64,000 nt of DNA from Agapanthus africanus (taxonomy: Eukaryota > Streptophyta > Magnoliopsida > Asparagales > Amaryllidaceae): assembly GCA_030015575.1 (NCBI GenBank), contig JASDDO010000001.1, forward strand, positions 135,117,988 through 135,181,987. Direction: 5' to 3'. Below, in pieces: positions 24,135-33,343 of the stretch (the stretch's first letter is position 1; every line of letters begins with the position of its first letter). Below the pieces are notes generated by a model. That model made no database searches, was not told the origin of the DNA, and was given only the letters and a program-made list of their open reading frames with translations. The position numbers were made by a program, and so were the translations under genes.

Positions 24135-24658
24135 GTGCCCGTTAGGGAACGATGGCTTAGGAGACAAGTTTAGATCCCTATCACCTAAGGCTTTTCAATT
24201 TTATGAGCCGTAAGGGTCTCATAAAAGAATTTTCTCCCTACGAGTCGAGAGGATCTCGCAGGTGTATTTCTCCCTAGGAATTGTAAGGATTTCTAAGTGT
24301 GTTTCTCCTTTGTAAGTCATAAGGATCTCACGCGGGGATTTTTTTTCTATAAGGTCAAGAGGATTTTGCAAGTGCATTTCATCTCTTTTCATGAGTTTGC
24401 GTCCTTTCGGGTTTTCATAAATTCGCCGGCAGTCCTGCTGTTTTTACTCATGGTGCCCTTTCGGGTTTTCATCCGTGCTCATTTCGCTTGTGGACATACC
24501 CTTTTTTTTCATCGTCGGCGGGACTTTAAATGTAGTCTCGCAGGTAGGACTTGGAAGAGATAGGGGTCATTTGCGCCCGTGGATTGTATACAGTTTTATA
24601 GGATGTATGATCTAGACCGTAGGGCCGGTATGCTTAATTCTCCTGCGACTTGGAGCAT
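24135..24658 (-). other. Gypsy-T1 3' untranslated region
   Basis: No coding sequence. Contains a few degenerate TTTCTCC(C/T)TA...AAGGATCTC blocks (24225-24340) and two TTTCGGGTTTTCAT blocks (about 24405 and 24460). Confidence 0.5.
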
Positions 24659-25171
24659 TCATACGTAGTATTTCTTGAGGTATCGTCCATTGATGGGTGG
24701 CATGGGCCTTTCTCCTTCGGAATTTATCAGCTGGTAGGATCCTCCATCAAACACTTTCTCGATGACGTATGGTCCTTCCCAGTTTGGCTTGAATTTTCTC
24801 TTGGCATGTTGATTGGGGATGATCGGTCTTTTAAGGACCAACACCAATTCGCCTTTCTTAAAAGCACGGAGACGAGTCATCTTCTTATAGGCCCGTGACA
24901 TTTGGGCTCGGTACAGCTCCAGATTTTGCTGTACTGTGAGCCTCTTTTCTTCGAGGGCGTCGAGCTCTTCGAGCCGAAGGAGGACGTTTTCCTCCTCCAT
25001 CAACTCGTGTTGGACGACCATTCTTAGGCTTGGAACTTCGACTTCGAGCAGGAGAATTGCTTCCACTCCGAAGAGTAGTGAGTATGGAGTGCGGCGTGTG
25101 GTACGATATTCCCACAACGCCTCGTGGAGCTTGAGATTCCAGTCTCTCTTGTTGGCTGAAGCATTTTTCCT
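24659..25171 (-). pseudogene. Gypsy-T1 integrase C-terminal end
   Basis: A 152-codon minus-strand frame from 25117, with upstream frame to about 25165, carries gypsy integrase C-terminal features: WEYRTTRRTPYSLLFGVEA, a charged region ending LVLKRPI, then FKPNWEGPYVIEKVFDGGSYQL, typical of the GPY/F module. The zinc-binding and DDE catalytic parts are missing. They should lie between here and the second RNase H at 35525 but were lost along with one side of Copia-C. The stop after RYLKKYYV looks natural. Confidence 0.88.
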
Positions 25172-25278
25172 CAGAAACTCAGTTTTTGTAAAAGTTTGGT
25201 TTTTGGATTTTTCCGGTTCCGAACTTCGTTACACTTCACTACCAAGCTAGTTTAAGTTTAGTTAGGCTCTGATACCAC
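25172..25278 (-). mobile_element. Copia-C leader stub outside the 3' LTR
   Basis: Nearly identical to 33237-33343, including PBS complement GCTCTGATACCA (25266-25277). At its left edge the Copia and Gypsy sequences share a short CAGAAAC-type overlap. Confidence 0.9.
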
Positions 25279-25974
25279 TGTAAGTCCACGTTGCGACCCC
25301 CGGTTCTTACGGGGAGGCGGAAACGGTATAAAATCAAAATTTAACGCAAGAGGCAACATGGACTAAGCTAGGTCGGGATCTTTACCTAAACTAAAACTAG
25401 CATACTAAGCTAAAGATATTTAGCTACTCGGATGAAGATGGTTATACCTAAACTTGAACTCCTTCTCTTCAAGCTCCGATGGTGGTTCGATGGCTCCTTC
25501 TCGTTGTCTCCGTACGCCGAAGATAGATCCACTTGAAAGCTCCAACCTTTAGCTCCTTCTTCGTTCTTTGAAGAAACTAGTTCACTTGGTTTGCCAAACC
25601 TAGTGAACTAGAATGAGTAGAGAGGAAATAGAATGGGATTTTATCTATGGTTCTTGATTCTCAACTCATGAGACAAGAGAACCATAGATCAAGAGAGGGA
25701 GCAAGAGGTTGAGGGTGAGAGCAAGAAGAGAGCTCAAGAACAAGAGAGAGAATGAGCAAGAAAGAATGAGCAACTCTTTTGTCTTTCACCCTCTCATAAT
25801 CCAAAGTGATCATAACTCATCATATCAAAAAAGTCTTATGTGATGGTTAGAAGCAACCATAACCTTATCATGTCATGCACTCATTTTACTCAAATGAGCA
25901 AGCAAGTAAAAGTCTTTGGCATGAAATGATAACCATGGTTATCATGATGGTCAACTAGTCAAGCCTAGTCAACC

Positions 25975-26045
25975 GGTCAACAAGTCAACAAAAGTCAACA
26001 AGTCAACAAAGTCAACAAGTCAACAAAAGTCAACAAGTCAACAAC
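25975..26045. repeat. GTCAACAA-type short tandem repeat in the Copia-C LTR
   Basis: Repeated GTCAACAAGTCAACAAA units. TTGAC/GTCAA is the core of plant W-box sites, but the regular spacing suggests simple-repeat growth. Duplicated at about 34038-34108 in the other LTR. Confidence 0.7.
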
Positions 26046-26092
26046 CATATCACCATAATACTTAATTAATATAATAGTTAATCACATATCAT

Positions 26093-26159
26093 ATTCTCAT
26101 TAGGGTTGAGCATAAAGTCAAATAGTCAACGGTCAACTGTCAACAACCCTAATGAGAAT
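26093..26159. repeat. Inverted repeat in the Copia-C LTR, 16-bp stem
   Basis: ATTCTCATTAGGGTTG and CAACCCTAATGAGAAT enclose about 35 bp. The partner copy is at 34158-34224. Confidence 0.8.
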
Positions 26160-27459
26160 CCGCAGCCTCTGCCTCCCTGTCAACTGTGCATACACACCCG
26201 CATCCGCGTTTCGAGGAACACGAATGCAAACTGGATAAATCCAATCCCATAAGGTACACTAGGATCTGGCTTAAACCAAAGCCCGCTAGTGTAAACTGTC
26301 CGGACACTGTACGTGCACAAGTGCACGGATGTGACCGAACCCTGTCGCAAAACCATGCGACCTGTCGCAATACCATGCGACCTCTACTCTTTTGCCTAAA
26401 GGCGAAAAGCTTTCTGTGTGGGACTCTAAAGACTCGACACTACGCTGGCAGTGGGTTTAACCACAGACCGCAAGCGGCACTAGCTGTGCGTAACGGTCCC
26501 CAGGTAATGCCGACAAGAAGACCGACGAGGCGAAACCCATCTGAACTCCTACTGAGCCTGAGTGTGACATTCTCCGTACAGTCCGGTCTGTTCGTCTGAT
26601 ACATCGCATGGCGGGCCTAGGGGGCGGTAAACGTCAGTCCCCCAATAGCGGTACAAGTCGTGCCGGAGTGAAGCCCAATACACCCTGAGATAACACTGGA
26701 AACCTACCAGTATATCTCGTTTGCCCTGGCCAGGGACTACTCGTGTAATGGCTCTCCTAGACACAGCGCGATGTCAACCCCCAATACCGGGAGAGACGAA
26801 TCCTGTCTAACCGTCACTGCCTCCAAGTGCTTCGGGACTGCACCCAACCACCACCTGTTTGCACGACTCCTTTGAGCCGTGGTAGGGTAGTGATCAAAGT
26901 ACAGTGGGAACACACCCGAGGCGAAGTGACAGTGTCAAGTCAGCGGACTAAGCTGTACTCATGTCACCTGGGAACTGATAACTGACGATAGGTATAATAC
27001 CAACTAGTCAGTTCCCGACGAGTCCTGTCCAGTGTACCCGTAACCTAACGAGCACCCGCATACTATCTCAAGTACGACGTACTGACGGCTGTGGGACAGA
27101 CCGTCTCCCACACTGGGATGAGAAGCGCATGCGCTGGTCTACTCCGGAGTATCGATGCCCTGTCTCGATAGTCCTGCGACCAGGGACCTGCATAAGGATG
27201 TGCTTATGGATTACCCATCCCCACTAGTGTGACGGCCATCACATCGCTGGTAATCAAGCAAAGATCCTAAGGGCTCCACTAATGCGTATAAGTGATATAC
27301 TGAAATAAACACAAGTACACATTGAAGTAGAAACAAACCAAGTAGCATACTACTATTTTGAGCAAGATTGTATATACAAGGTGAATATCCCAAGCATCCA
27401 TTAAGTAATATACAAACTAGTATGATACAGTAATGGCCTCTAGGGCATATACACTAACA

Positions 27460-27473
27460 ATCTCCCACTTGCA
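27460..27473 (-). promoter_or_regulatory. Polypurine tract of Copia-C
   Basis: Minus strand TGCAAGTGGGAGAT between the stop codon (27474-27476) and the 3' LTR. Confidence 0.9.
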
Positions 27474-30400
27474 CTAAGGCCATGTACTGGCGTATCGAAG
27501 ACCTATCATCTCGATCAGCCGCTCGAACTGAGTCTGGGGCAAGGCCTTGGTGAATGGATCTGCAGTGTTATCTTCTGATTTTACTCTCTTTACCTCGATC
27601 TCCCGGCGATCAATGATCTCCCTGATCAGGTGGAACCGCCTCAAAATGTGCCTGGACTTCTGATGGGACCTTGGTTCCTTCGCTAAAGCTATAGCGCCGT
27701 TGTTGTCACAATACAGCGGTATTGGATCAACACTGGTAGGAACCACCTGAAGTTCCGTGAGGAACTTCTTCATCCAGACAGCTTCCTTTGCGGCATCGCA
27801 AGCAGCTATGTACTCCGCTTCCATGGTTGAGTCAGCAACGGTTTCCTGCTTGGAACTCTTCCAGCAAACCGCCCCTCCATTGAGGGTAAAGACATAACCC
27901 GACATGGACTTGGAGTCATCCTTGTCACTCTGGAAGCTGGAGTCAGCAAAGGCCTCAATCTGGAGGTCTTTTCCGCCATACACCAAGAACATCTCCTTAG
28001 TCCTTCTCAGGTACTTGAGAATGTTCTTTACTGCTATCCAGTGTTTCTCCCCTGGGTCCGACTGATACCGGCTTACAACGCTCAATGCGTATGCTACATC
28101 TGGTCTGGTACATAACATCGCATACATAATAGAGCCTACCGCAGATGCGTAGGGTATTGATGACATGCGAGCCCTTTCCAAATCAGTCTTGGGAGACATC
28201 TCTTTGGAGAGGGTGATTCCGTGACAAGCCGGTAGATTACCGCGCTTGGAATCTTCCATACTGAATCGTTTCAGTATGGTGTCGATGTACCTTGACTGTG
28301 AAAGTCCCAACATCCTTTTAGATCTATCACGATAGATCTGGATCCCCAAAATGTAGTTGGCATCGCCCAGGTCCTTCATGGAGAACCTCTGTGACAAGAA
28401 TCCTTTGACTGACTGTAGCATAGGAATATCATTTCCTATTAGGAGAATGTCATCAACGTACAAGACGAGGAATACCACATTTCTCCCTACAATCTTACTG
28501 TAAATGCATGGTTCATCTGGGTTTTTGACAAAGTCGAATTCTTTGACAGTATCATCAAAGCAGATGTTCCAACTCCGCGATGCCTGCTTAAGTCCATAGA
28601 TGGACTTGAGCAACTTGCACACTTTACCGCTGCTCCCACTCTGATTGAATCCCTCTGGCTGATCCATATAGACGCACTCTTCTAAATTTCCATTTAGGAA
28701 AGCCGTCTTAACGTCCATCTGCCAGATCTCATAATCGTGGAAGGCAGCAATGGCAAGAAGGATCCGAATGGATTTAAGCATGGCTACCGGAGAAAAAGTC
28801 TCGTCATAGTCCAAACCAGGTCTTTGACGAAAACCCTTTGCAACGAGCCTAGCTTTATAGGTTTCAACCTGCCCATCTACACCAATCTTCTTTCTGAAGA
28901 TCCATTTGCAGCCTACGGGTTTTACCCCTTCTGGAGCAAAGTCCAAAGTCCAAACTTTGTTGGTGTACATGGACTCCATCTCGGTCCGCATTGCATCCAG
29001 CCATTTTATCGAGTCACCGCTCTGAATGGCTTGCTGGAAGCTAGTAGGCTCATCATAATCTATGATGCAATCCTCTCTATCCCCGTCTATGAGAAAACCG
29101 TAGTATCTCTCGGGTGGATGAGACTGCCTACTACTTCTGCGGAGCGGCGTAGGAATGTCCGGTTCCCCTGAACCTTCTGGTTCTACTAAGGTTTCAGTAA
29201 TAGCTTGTGGTTCTGGAATTTCTTCCAGTTCTATTGCGCTCCCACTTATCTGATTTTCTAAAAACTCAGTTTCCAAGAAGCGGGCATGACGAGAAACAAG
29301 AACTTTTTGCTCCTCTGCGTAATAGAAAAGATACCCCTTAGAGTTCTTTGGGTATCCCACAAACTTGCACTGTACTGAGCGTGCCTCGAGCTTGTCCGCA
29401 TGCTGCTTTTTTACAAAAGCCGGACATCCCCATGTCTTAAAGGATTTAAGACAGGGTTTCTTCCCACTCCACATCTGATATGGTGTGGTAGGCACTGTCT
29501 TAGTAGGAACTTGGTTCAAGAGATGTGCAGCTGTTTCCAGTGCATAACCCCAGAAAGATCGCGGTAGCTCAGCCTTACTCATCATGGAACGAACCATATC
29601 TAATAGGGTTCGATTCCTTCTTTCCGATACACCGTTGTGTTGTGGTGTGTATGGAGGAGTACGCTGAGAGAGAATTCCATTCTCTTTTAAGTAGTCCAGA
29701 AACTCGGCACTCAAGTATTCACCACCTCGATCCGATCTTAGGATCTTGATACTTTTGCCTGTTTGTTTTTCTACTTCATTCTTATATTCTCGAAATTTCT
29801 CAAAGGCCTCGGATTTGTGCTTCATTAAGAAGACATGTCCAAACCTAGAGAAATCATCTGTGAAAGTAATGAAGTATGAATAACCGCTTCGCGCATGTGT
29901 AGACATTGGACCACACACGTCACTGTGTATAAGTCCCAAGAGCTCGCTCGCTCTTACTCCGTGTCCAGTGAACGGAGTCTTTGTCATCTTTCCCATGAGA
30001 CAAGATTCACAAGTGGCATAAGACTGGTACTCGAACGGATCCAAGTATCCTTCTTTATGTAACTTAGTCAACCGTGTCTCATTGATGTGACCCAGTCTAC
30101 AATGCCATAAGAAAGCCTGATTTAATTCTGGAGACTTTCTTTTAAGTGTGTTCTGGACACTGAATATCTGAGCTTGATTCAATACGTATATACCGTTATT
30201 TAATGTACCTGACCCAATCAGTGCTTGATTTAGGTGGATGTTTACTACATCGCTTACAAAAGCAAAATCATATCCTTCCTTAGAAAGTAAGGATACAGAT
30301 ATGATGTTACAAGTCGCACCTGGTACATACAAACAGTCACGCAGAATCAATATCTGCCCAGTTGTCAGTCCTAGGTGATATTCCCCTACGGATACAGCAT

Positions 30401-31187
30401 CCATGCTCATTCCGTTAGCAACCCTGAGAGTCATATCACCTTTCCTGATAACCCCACGGTTTCTCAGACCCTGTAACGAATTACAGATATGAGATCCTGA
30501 TCCGGTATCCAATACCCAGGAAGTAGGGTTAACTGACAAACAGTTCTCAATTATAAACACACTCGAAGCCGAAGCCACAACATGCTTCGAATTCTGGCTA
30601 CAGGCTTTACAAGCCCTGCAATCTTTCTGCCATAGTTCATTCCCGTTACAATAGGAACATCCCTCTTTTACTATATCCAGTCCTGAAACTTTTGCCCTTG
30701 TTTTTCCTTTTTCTTCCCTGGTTTCTTTCAGGGTATAAGCAGAGGGCAGGGACTGTTGAATTAGGTCAGTACTTGACCCATTCGCCAACGTGGTCTCCAG
30801 GTCCGTGAGCTCAATATAGCTGGTCTCTGTAAGGACGTTGCCCCTTACAGATGACCCGACTGCCAACCTCGCTTGAAGCAATTCGTTCGAGGTCTCATAT
30901 CTTGCAATACGAGATTGCTCTCCATATAAAACTTTGTTATGGAGGAAGATAGAAACTGAGTCCATCTTCTCGTGCTGCCTCTGGTTTGTACCATCAACTG
31001 AGGCTAACACGAGGCACTTGGCTTTCGCACAATCCTTTTCCGATGTCCTGCGGATGTGAACATCCGTGACAGGGGAAACTGGACCTGAGACAGCAGGGTT
31101 TAGATTAGTTAAGAGGTGTTCCAGCTTGTCATGGGCAATGGACATCTGGACAGACCTTTGCCAGTCATAACAGTCAGGTTCAGTCAT
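27474..31187 (-). CDS. Copia-C Gag-Pol polyprotein, intact frame
   Basis: A single 1237-codon frame from the ATG at 31187; the frame stays open for 23 codons upstream but without ATG. It provides the proteins for one cycle of copying and insertion. Order by residue: Gag-like region 1-175 with CYDWQRSVQ; a zinc-knuckle remnant at 177-190 with Leu in place of the usual His; protease DTG at 227-229; integrase zinc finger H362, H367, C393, C396; integrase catalytic D423, D486, E522 with exact D35E spacing; RT YVDD at 910-913; RNase H D1082, the E-A-E near 1123-1125, and D1161. It ends 14 nt before the 3' LTR. All pol catalytic residues I can see are present. From motif style the lineage looks like Angela/TAR-type Copia, but I am unsure. 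The altered knuckle may weaken RNA packaging. Confidence 0.95.
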   Translation of the reverse strand: MTEPDCYDWQRSVQMSIAHDKLEHLLTNLNPAVSGPVSPVTDVHIRRTSEKDCAKAKCLVLASVDGTNQRQHEKMDSVSIFLHNKVLYGEQSRIARYETSNELLQARLAVGSSVRGNVLTETSYIELTDLETTLANGSSTDLIQQSLPSAYTLKETREEKGKTRAKVSGLDIVKEGCSYCNGNELWQKDCRACKACSQNSKHVVASASSVFIIENCLSVNPTSWVLDTGSGSHICNSLQGLRNRGVIRKGDMTLRVANGMSMDAVSVGEYHLGLTTGQILILRDCLYVPGATCNIISVSLLSKEGYDFAFVSDVVNIHLNQALIGSGTLNNGIYVLNQAQIFSVQNTLKRKSPELNQAFLWHCRLGHINETRLTKLHKEGYLDPFEYQSYATCESCLMGKMTKTPFTGHGVRASELLGLIHSDVCGPMSTHARSGYSYFITFTDDFSRFGHVFLMKHKSEAFEKFREYKNEVEKQTGKSIKILRSDRGGEYLSAEFLDYLKENGILSQRTPPYTPQHNGVSERRNRTLLDMVRSMMSKAELPRSFWGYALETAAHLLNQVPTKTVPTTPYQMWSGKKPCLKSFKTWGCPAFVKKQHADKLEARSVQCKFVGYPKNSKGYLFYYAEEQKVLVSRHARFLETEFLENQISGSAIELEEIPEPQAITETLVEPEGSGEPDIPTPLRRSSRQSHPPERYYGFLIDGDREDCIIDYDEPTSFQQAIQSGDSIKWLDAMRTEMESMYTNKVWTLDFAPEGVKPVGCKWIFRKKIGVDGQVETYKARLVAKGFRQRPGLDYDETFSPVAMLKSIRILLAIAAFHDYEIWQMDVKTAFLNGNLEECVYMDQPEGFNQSGSSGKVCKLLKSIYGLKQASRSWNICFDDTVKEFDFVKNPDEPCIYSKIVGRNVVFLVLYVDDILLIGNDIPMLQSVKGFLSQRFSMKDLGDANYILGIQIYRDRSKRMLGLSQSRYIDTILKRFSMEDSKRGNLPACHGITLSKEMSPKTDLERARMSSIPYASAVGSIMYAMLCTRPDVAYALSVVSRYQSDPGEKHWIAVKNILKYLRRTKEMFLVYGGKDLQIEAFADSSFQSDKDDSKSMSGYVFTLNGGAVCWKSSKQETVADSTMEAEYIAACDAAKEAVWMKKFLTELQVVPTSVDPIPLYCDNNGAIALAKEPRSHQKSRHILRRFHLIREIIDRREIEVKRVKSEDNTADPFTKALPQTQFERLIEMIGLRYASTWP

Positions 31188-31720
31188 ATTTTTATCTAGA
31201 TGTAACCTAGGCGTGGTCACAGGGTCGCTGCAATTAAGAGAGAGAAGAAGAAACACTCAGCATGATGCTCTTGCAAGTTTAGAGTGGTTTTTAGTTTGTC
31301 TAAACAGGATGGCTCCCACTGTTTCTCGAATCCCTCCTCAAACCATAAAGGAAGAATTAGTCGGGATCAATCCCACCGCACAATACTTGCTTAACCGTTC
31401 AGCCAGGCCGGTGTCGGTACTTCGAGGGAGGTTTTCCAACGCTTTCGCGAAGTTCCTTAATTAAAGAACCTCTTTTCCCTGGGGGCGTAGCCCCGCTAAC
31501 ACCTTTCTAGGCACCTACTAGGTTTATAGCATTGATCGTTTAGTGAGAAATTTTCCGAGGAGTAGCATATACTCACAGTAAGATCGGGATCCAAATATCA
31601 TCGCGTGACGAAACTGAAGGAATCCTACCAGAATCATCACACTCCAAATGGTATGCAAATCTAGCAAGTTTCAGTACTTATGAAACTCCCGATGTATATT
31701 TTTGCCCCATGCTCTTATGA

Positions 31721-31918
31721 CCTTGACTAAGGCCAACAAATCATAAGTCACATGTCAAGTTCTACCCGTCGTTGTCCAGGTTAATTTGAATCCACCCGTA
31801 TATACCCTTGACTAAGGCCAACAAGGTAATACGACTGTCCCAAACCAACGCATTCTATCTATGCAACATATGAATACCCACCAGCTACCAAACACTGTGC
31901 CTTGACTAAGGCCAACAA
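31721..31918 (-). repeat. Triple TTGTTGGCC...TCAAGG motif, Copia-C leader
   Basis: Three exact copies of CCTTGACTAAGGCCAACAA on the plus strand at 31721-31739, 31806-31824 and 31900-31918. Each contains a CCTT-N4-AAGG mini-hairpin. In transcript order the start-to-start distances are 94 and 85 nt. Confidence 0.85.
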
Positions 31919-32130
31919 ACACAGCTTGAATACTGTTGAATATTCATATGAAACGACGGAGGGCTACGAATGGTTTTGGCGAAACCGTGAACGTAGTGAA
32001 CTTGATTTAGTCGATGGAACGAGATAGCTTTTAAATGGAGTGGCTCAAACTCCGCATTTTAAAAGTTTGTTTTGAAAAGAACCGAGTGGTTTTTCGAAAA
32101 TGTTCCAACGACTTATACTTGGTTTATTTT

Positions 32131-32220
32131 CTTGCATTAGTTCTTTTAATGCATGTTTTGCTTGCATTAGTTCTTTTAATGCGTGATATTCTTGCATTAG
32201 TTCTTTTAATGCGTCCCATC
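32131..32220 (-). repeat. Three 30-bp tandem repeats, each with a hairpin
   Basis: CTTGCATTAGTTCTTTTAAT plus ten variable bases, starting at 32131, 32161 and 32191. GCATTA pairs with TAATGC in each. They occupy the position of the single GATGGGAC-linked hairpin of the other elements; GATGGGAC itself is at 32214-32221 on the minus strand. Confidence 0.85.
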
Positions 32221-32304
32221 AATTAATCCTACCATTGCAGAAAACAACCAAAATATGACGTACGCTTATGCCATTCGCATTCGCCACGGGGCCCCGTCAT
32301 TACC

Positions 32305-32325
32305 CGTTAGGTTACTTAACTAACG
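32305..32325 (-). ncRNA. CGTTA/TAACG leader hairpin (Copia-C)
   Basis: Same stem as in Copia-B at 14730-14750, with the same AG loop and bulged C on the minus strand. Confidence 0.68.
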
Positions 32326-32488
32326 ACAGAGCGGGGGCTGGGCTAGCGCGTCTGTAAAACATAAGCAACGCCTAAATAATATCATATATAGATATACTGC
32401 AATGATAAACATTTCAGATCACAGATAAATACATTGGATATACTAGCAATCTGTAATTTGTACGAGCCTGTAACAAAAACAGATAACA

Positions 32489-32807
32489 CGGTCGCGGTGA
32501 ATAGCCAAAACCCCACCCAAGACCCCTACGGGTGCAGCAAACTACCCGCCAAGTACCCGAAGCGTAGCAACCTCCCTCATCTCCATGAGTAGGCCATTCG
32601 ACACTTCGGCATACCCGGTAGTTTGTGCACCCCTCCATGGGTCTATCCTAGGAGCAAAAACAGTAAAAAGAAATTATACAATGACGGCTACAACCCCGAC
32701 CCGGTTGTGCGGCCATACAAATAATTATTACATCAATTTACAAATTTACATGAATTGCAAGAAAAGAAAACTCTCGTCTCACAACCCCCGGCTATTCACC
32801 CGCGACA
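32489..32807 (-). ncRNA. Putative structured RNA domain (Copia-C leader)
   Basis: The outer arms read on the minus strand GTCGCGGGTGAATAGCC and GGCTATTCACCGCGACCG. Copia-A has GTCGTGATTGAATAGCC and GGCTATTCATCACGACCG, so several positions changed on both strands. The inner stem CAAACTACC / GGTAGTTTG is a perfect 9 bp. Confidence 0.63.
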
Positions 32808-33330
32808 ATCCAACATATTTATATACACATTTCAGCACATTACAGATCATGTATAACCCCGACTAATCGACTTATAGCGATAGGCCGACGTTCAATACAT
32901 GCAAACATCACAGATATAACCATCATAGTCAAAGTGCAGTGAAGTTCGGAAAAAATACGGAATTATAGGACCCCAAAAGGAAATTTCTTTTCTGGAAAAT
33001 CTGGGCACATATAATATATTCCAAAAATCCCAAAACCAACACAGACACACACTGCACGAAAAACGATGCACAGAAGACTACAAAGCGCGGCGCTTCCGCG
33101 GCGGATCCCTAGCTCGCGCGGCGGAAGGGCGGCGGTTTGGACGAATTACTGTATCGTTTTTCTTGGGTGTTCACACAAAACCCTGAGCCGAATTTACAAG
33201 TGTAAAGTTTTTCATTTTGAGCCAAAAAAATTTCAACAGAAACTCAGTTTTTGTAAAAGTTTGGTTTTTGGATTTTTCCGGTTCCGAACTTCGTTACACT
33301 TCACTACCAAGCTAGTTTAAGTTTAGTTAG

Positions 33331-33342
33331 GCTCTGATACCA
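33331..33342 (-). promoter_or_regulatory. Primer-binding site of Copia-C
   Basis: Minus strand TGGTATCAGAGC next to the 5' LTR, complementary to initiator methionine tRNA. Confidence 0.93.
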
Positions 33343-33343
33343 C

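Larger units (their letters stand above)
25279..27459 (-). mobile_element. Copia-C 3' LTR
   Basis: 2181 bp. On the minus strand it starts TGTTAGTGTATATGCCC and ends GTGGACTTACA. It contains repeated GTCAACAAGTCAACAAA blocks (25975-26045). Confidence 0.95.
31188..33330 (-). other. Copia-C long leader
   Basis: A 2.1 kb non-coding leader. Read on the minus strand it holds the outer stem arms (32807-32790 and 32506-32489), inner stem arms (32625-32617 and 32546-32538), the CGTTA hairpin (32325-32305), a triplicated GATGGGAC-linked hairpin (32220-32131), the triple motif (31918, 31824, 31739 downwards) and an acceptor-like TAATTGCAG at 31236-31228. The dimeric repeat of Copia-A, B and E is not seen here. 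Confidence 0.75.

Noticed and set aside
26186..26599. 137-codon frame repeated at 34251-34664
   Set aside because: Identical position in both Copia-C LTRs and antisense to the element; LTR sequence, not a gene.
28737..29171. 144-codon plus-strand frame
   Set aside because: Antisense shadow of the Copia-C Gag-Pol frame.
31188..31256. Upstream extension of the Copia-C frame to 31256 as the true start
   Set aside because: The first codon there is GTG and the segment overlaps the pyrimidine tract and AG; the ATG at 31187 aligns with the starts of Copia-A and Copia-E.
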